NCBI GenBank assembly: GCA_034687125.1
Contig: JAQGBZ010000148.1
Location: forward strand, 1-64,000
Source of the DNA: Neelides folsomi
Taxonomy: Eukaryota; Arthropoda; Collembola; Neelipleona; Neelidae
DNA length: 64,000 nt
Reading direction: 5' to 3'
This document shows, one piece after another, positions 60,770 to 64,000 of the stretch. Positions within the stretch are counted from its first letter, which is position 1; each line of letters opens with the position of its first letter. Both the position numbers and the translations under genes were made by a program. The notes beneath the pieces were generated by a model. The model saw nothing but the letters and a program-made list of their open reading frames with translations. It did no database searches and was not told where the DNA came from.

Positions 60770-60801
60770 GTACGATTATTAAAAATTTTTAATAATCGTA
60801 C
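60770..60801. repeat. Perfect 32-bp palindrome
   Basis: GTACGATTATTAAAAA followed directly by its exact reverse complement. The word CGATCAAAT flanks it on both sides and a further CGATTATTAAAAATT copy follows at about 60820. Confidence 0.85.
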
Positions 60802-62850
60802 GATCAAATTTTTAAAAACGATTATTAAAAATTCTTCATTTAAGAATGACTTTGCAATATTTAGTTTACCTGTGAAAATTAAGATTTGATATTTTTATTA
60901 TTATTCAATAAATTTATTTAATCATTGGCAAAATTCAATTTTTAAACATTAATTTTGACATGGAACTATTTGCAGTTATAGGTAACTATTTAGCATTTTG
61001 TTTAAAAGCCTTAATTGGCAAATACGTGAACAAAATTCTATTTTAATGAAATTGTTGGAATTTGATCAATTATTGGAATTGGATGAATTTTGATAGTTGA
61101 ATGAAGTTGATCTCTGACGATGTAATTGATTTAATTGCAGTTGAGGATAGAATGTTTGCAACAAGATATTTCCAATTTACATTTTTCCCTTTTTCACCGA
61201 GGGACAATTTGAGAGTGAGTGAGCGTAATTGAGGTATAAGAGAATAGACGAGTACCACGTGACTAATCCCAATGTCTCATTTCACAAAGGTAACAGAATG
61301 ACCCAAATGTCTTTGTTCCTCACGCGAGATTCCCTCGGTGGTTCAGGACACTTCATTAATTATTACACAGACAGCTGGAGATCAAACAGGGGATGAAGAT
61401 CAGAATTAAACCAACCATTTAAACCTATCAAACTATCAATATAAACATACCATACATAAAATATATGTACCATATATAAAATATATACAATGTATGGTAT
61501 AAGCTATGAGTATCTGTATTAGGGAAGCTGTAAGTGAATCCATAAGTGAACCTGGAAGTAAAGCTGGAAATGAGCAAGAGATAAAATGTATGAGCGATAT
61601 TGTAAAAAATAGATAGGAAGATGTCCGGAGGATTTCCGTCTCTTTTTTCTTCCTGAACCAAATCCAAACGAGATGAACACGTTCTCTCCCCATCTGCTCA
61701 AACCACAACAATTGAACATGAATATTCCAAATGGACCCCTTTGGAGTCTGAAAGACCAAAGGAGTGAAAACGTTGATTGTAATTTTGGATCTCCATCACT
61801 ATCGATTTTATAACGACGAATTCCGTCAGATCCAAATGACCAAAACTCGCACTTTTCTCCCCCTCCGCTTTTGCTTTTTCATCCCCTCAATATTTTAATA
61901 GAACAAATTGAACAATCTGATAAGTTTTCATAAGTTTTCTCCTATGCATAGTATAATAATAAATAATAAAATAACTAATAAATTAATGGAATATTTTAAT
62001 TTAATTAAAATTTAAGAATTATTTGATTGGGCTTTATATGAATCCTTTATAATTATATTTGATAATCTGGAATTAATTAATATTATATATTATGGTAAGA
62101 AAAAGGCGTAAATTGGTTAATTATAATTAATTGTAATTAAATTGGTGGAACGCACTTTCCTGTTGAAACTACCTTAATATGACAATGGATGTGTTGGGCG
62201 AATGTTAAAGATGTGTTTTGGTTCGTTTCCTCATTAGCAATTCCTCGGGTCTGGATCTATTTTGATCATTTTGTGCAATCTTCGACATTGACATTCGCCA
62301 CTCACACAATACAAAACTCGTTATTAATCAAATAAATTGAATGGTGGGAATTTGAATAACAATCATTTAACCACGATCAATATTCACCATAATGAAATCC
62401 AATTCATTACAAGTTCACTGTTGTGGATCCAAATCTCGCAATATTGAACTATTTTTACTTTTTTATACATTTACATTAACTAACTAAGTCATAAATAAGT
62501 AATAAACTATTCTTTAAACTAACATTAAGTAATAAACCTTAAACTGAACCTTTGTGCATAAAAACAAATTACTGAATTAAAAAAACTGTTTTATTACTTT
62601 TTAGCGATTTCTAATTAAATTTCAGTTTTATGATTCTAGATTTAATCCAGTTTTGTTTATAAAATTATTTCCAGTTTTGTTTATCATTTTTATCCAGTTT
62701 TTCCATTATTAGTTTTATTATGCAAATGTAAATATTCAAATATTTATCATGGGTTGATCAGTTTCCCTGCACCTGGCCGTTTTATGCCGATTTAATTAAA
62801 TGTGTGATAATTGTAATTATTGTAATGGTTAATGGTAATGAGTCTGAACG

Positions 62851-63235
62851 TTTTTGATTATTTTGATGTCGAGCGTCGGAATTTCCTTTGTTGGTTTTTA
62901 GTGGGCGGAGGTGTGCGTGGTCTTTGGCTCCTTTGACTGGTGGAATTTTGTAGGAGGGGAAAAGAAGTGGAGGGGAAGTCTGTCGGATTGGCGGACCAAA
63001 AGCGTCGACGCGTTTGGTGTGCCGGCCTTAAGGGCCCAAAGTCCTCCGAGTTCCCCTCAGTCATACCTGGACACCTCCACTGACAACACCAAAAATCCCT
63101 CAGCTAAAGAGCAATCACACACACACATTCTATACATCTCTAAATATTTCTAGTTAAGAAAACCCTCTATTTAATTAAAACCTCACAAGTACAAAATAAT
63201 ATTAATATTAATACAAGTAAATTAAATAAGTTTAA
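62851..63235. other. GC-rich island, possible exon
   Basis: 62870-63060 is the most GC-rich patch of the right end. Both strands are open: a + frame from 62911 and a minus frame rich in Arg/Ser/Pro (for example RPAHQTRRRFWSANPTDF). No family recognised. Confidence 0.25.
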
Positions 63236-63975
63236 TTGAGAACATTTAGTCAGCGTTTAATTAACATTTAGTCAACGTTAATTAACTTTTAGTCAAAGTT
63301 AAAGTCAAAGTGAATTTCTAGTCAGCCAAAGAACATTTTGAGAAGAAAAACAATTTTGTGCGAAGAAAAAGAGAAGATTTTGTTGAAGAAAGTCAAATCG
63401 CCATTTCGCCCCAGCATTCGCGAAGATTGGGAAGAGAAAGTTCAACAAGTCGACGAATTGAAAAGAAGAATTTCTAGCCAAATTGTAAAGTCAATATTTT
63501 TATTATTATTAAATTTAATTAATAGTTAAGTCGGAACAAACCTTTACAGTCAGATAAGTAGTCAAGGAAGGGTTTTGGTCCATCTTAGTCATTTTGTGTA
63601 TTAAATAGTCATTAAATTATTAAATAGTCGTTCCTTAGTCAAATTGTGCAATTTTAGTCAAATTGTGTCATTTTAGTCAAATTGTGCCATTTTAGTCAAA
63701 TTGCACATTTTTAGTCAAATTGTTAAATCTAGTCCAATTGTTAAGTTAAAGTCAATTAAATTCTTATAGTCAATTAATAGTCATTTTCATAGTCAAATTC
63801 TTGTCAAATTCTTATAGTCAAATTTTCATAGTCAAAATTGAAAAATTGTTATAGTCATAAAATCGAGTCAAAATTGTTGTACATCAACTATAGTCATTTT
63901 ATAGTCGAATTTGGAAATTCTCTAGTCGTAGTGTAAGAGTCCAAGAGTCTTTCATTTATTGTAGTCGTTTCCTTC
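63236..63975 (+). repeat. Strand-biased AGTC/TAGTCA array
   Basis: About 34 AGTC words lie on the + strand in 740 bp, most as TAGTCA, and several in a tight series of TTAGTCAAATTGTG units at 63630-63725. I see almost no GACT on the same strand. It flanks and partly overlaps the short frame at 63338-63487. Confidence 0.75.
63338..63487 (+). CDS. Possible coding exon, unrecognised
   Basis: A frame of charged, helix-like sequence (KSPFRPSIREDWEEKVQQVD, then ELKRRISSQI) that runs to a GTAAAG donor-like site. The composition is unlike nearby intergenic DNA. It could be the first visible exon of a gene continuing beyond the window, or chance within the AGTC-rich tract. Confidence 0.25.
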
Positions 63976-64000
63976 CCGTTCCTCTGCGTCGTTGTTGGCC

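Larger units (their letters stand above)
50101..62850. other. Large gene desert with alternating islands and CATACA blocks
   Basis: About ten patches of 100-300 bp (for example 50140-50300, 50560-50740, 52430-52570, 53650-53900, 55150-55290, 57070-57200, 57880-58020, 59480-59830, 61620-61800) are stop-poor and G+C-richer than their surroundings. Most adjoin AT-rich blocks dense in CATACA/TACATA words. Frames in them look protein-like (one minus-strand frame at 53564-53974 spans 136 codons), but opposite frames are open too and none matches a family I know. They could be conserved regulatory elements, lncRNA exons or exons of a fast-evolving gene. Confidence 0.35.

Noticed and set aside
63236-63975. 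CRISPR array
   Set aside because: The repeated word is only 5-14 bp with irregular spacing and no direct repeat-spacer pattern; the DNA is eukaryotic.

Overview
The window is nuclear DNA of an arthropod-like animal. It is very AT-rich, and its genes are split into many exons by short introns with GT/AG ends. Three things point to arthropods: an ionotropic-receptor (IR) type chemoreceptor, a Fuseless-like presynaptic membrane protein, and a BEL/Pao LTR retrotransposon. Scattered TTAGG/CCTAA runs agree with this. I cannot name the class; a mite, small crustacean or insect would all fit. Exon joins below were worked out by hand from splice signals and reading phase.

Layout. 0-7.5 kb is repeat-rich around one single-exon IR gene (2288-4438, +), with decayed Tc1/mariner transposase pieces, a broken C2H2 zinc-finger gene and a deleted DNA transposon with about 120-bp terminal inverted repeats. 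7.6-17.1 kb holds EXOSC9/RRP45 (+), a Fuseless-like multi-pass membrane protein (-) and a mitochondrial DEAD-box helicase of the DDX28 type (-). 17.7-21.6 kb is a deleted BEL/Pao element with paired LTRs. 21.6-24.8 kb is repeat debris, including inverted arrays of a CCGACA motif and a second zinc-finger relic. 24.9-30.2 kb holds a secreted chymotrypsin-fold protease joined to LDLa and VWC modules (-), and a three-trefoil secreted protein (-). A tRNA-like sequence lies near 30.9 kb. 31.5-40.3 kb is a dense housekeeping cluster: TBCE (-), DPH5 (-) and EXOC8/Exo84 (+), the last two divergent.

The remaining 23.7 kb (40.3-64 kb) has no gene I can recognise. It alternates stop-poor islands of higher G+C with AT-rich blocks full of CATACA words and short minisatellites, and ends in a strongly strand-biased AGTC/TAGTCA array.

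The recognisable genes act in separate core processes: exosome RNA decay, mitochondrial RNA handling, tubulin folding, eEF2 diphthamide synthesis, exocytosis and synapse organisation. The most notable observation is in the EXOC8 leader. Two small ORFs, the second encoding a 34-residue transmembrane peptide across an intron, sit directly ahead of the EXOC8 start with TGATG overlap and 2-nt spacing, as in a polycistronic mRNA. Other points are an in-frame TAG (or a 27-nt intron) in the protease gene, and a one-base phase mismatch between the first two helicase exons.
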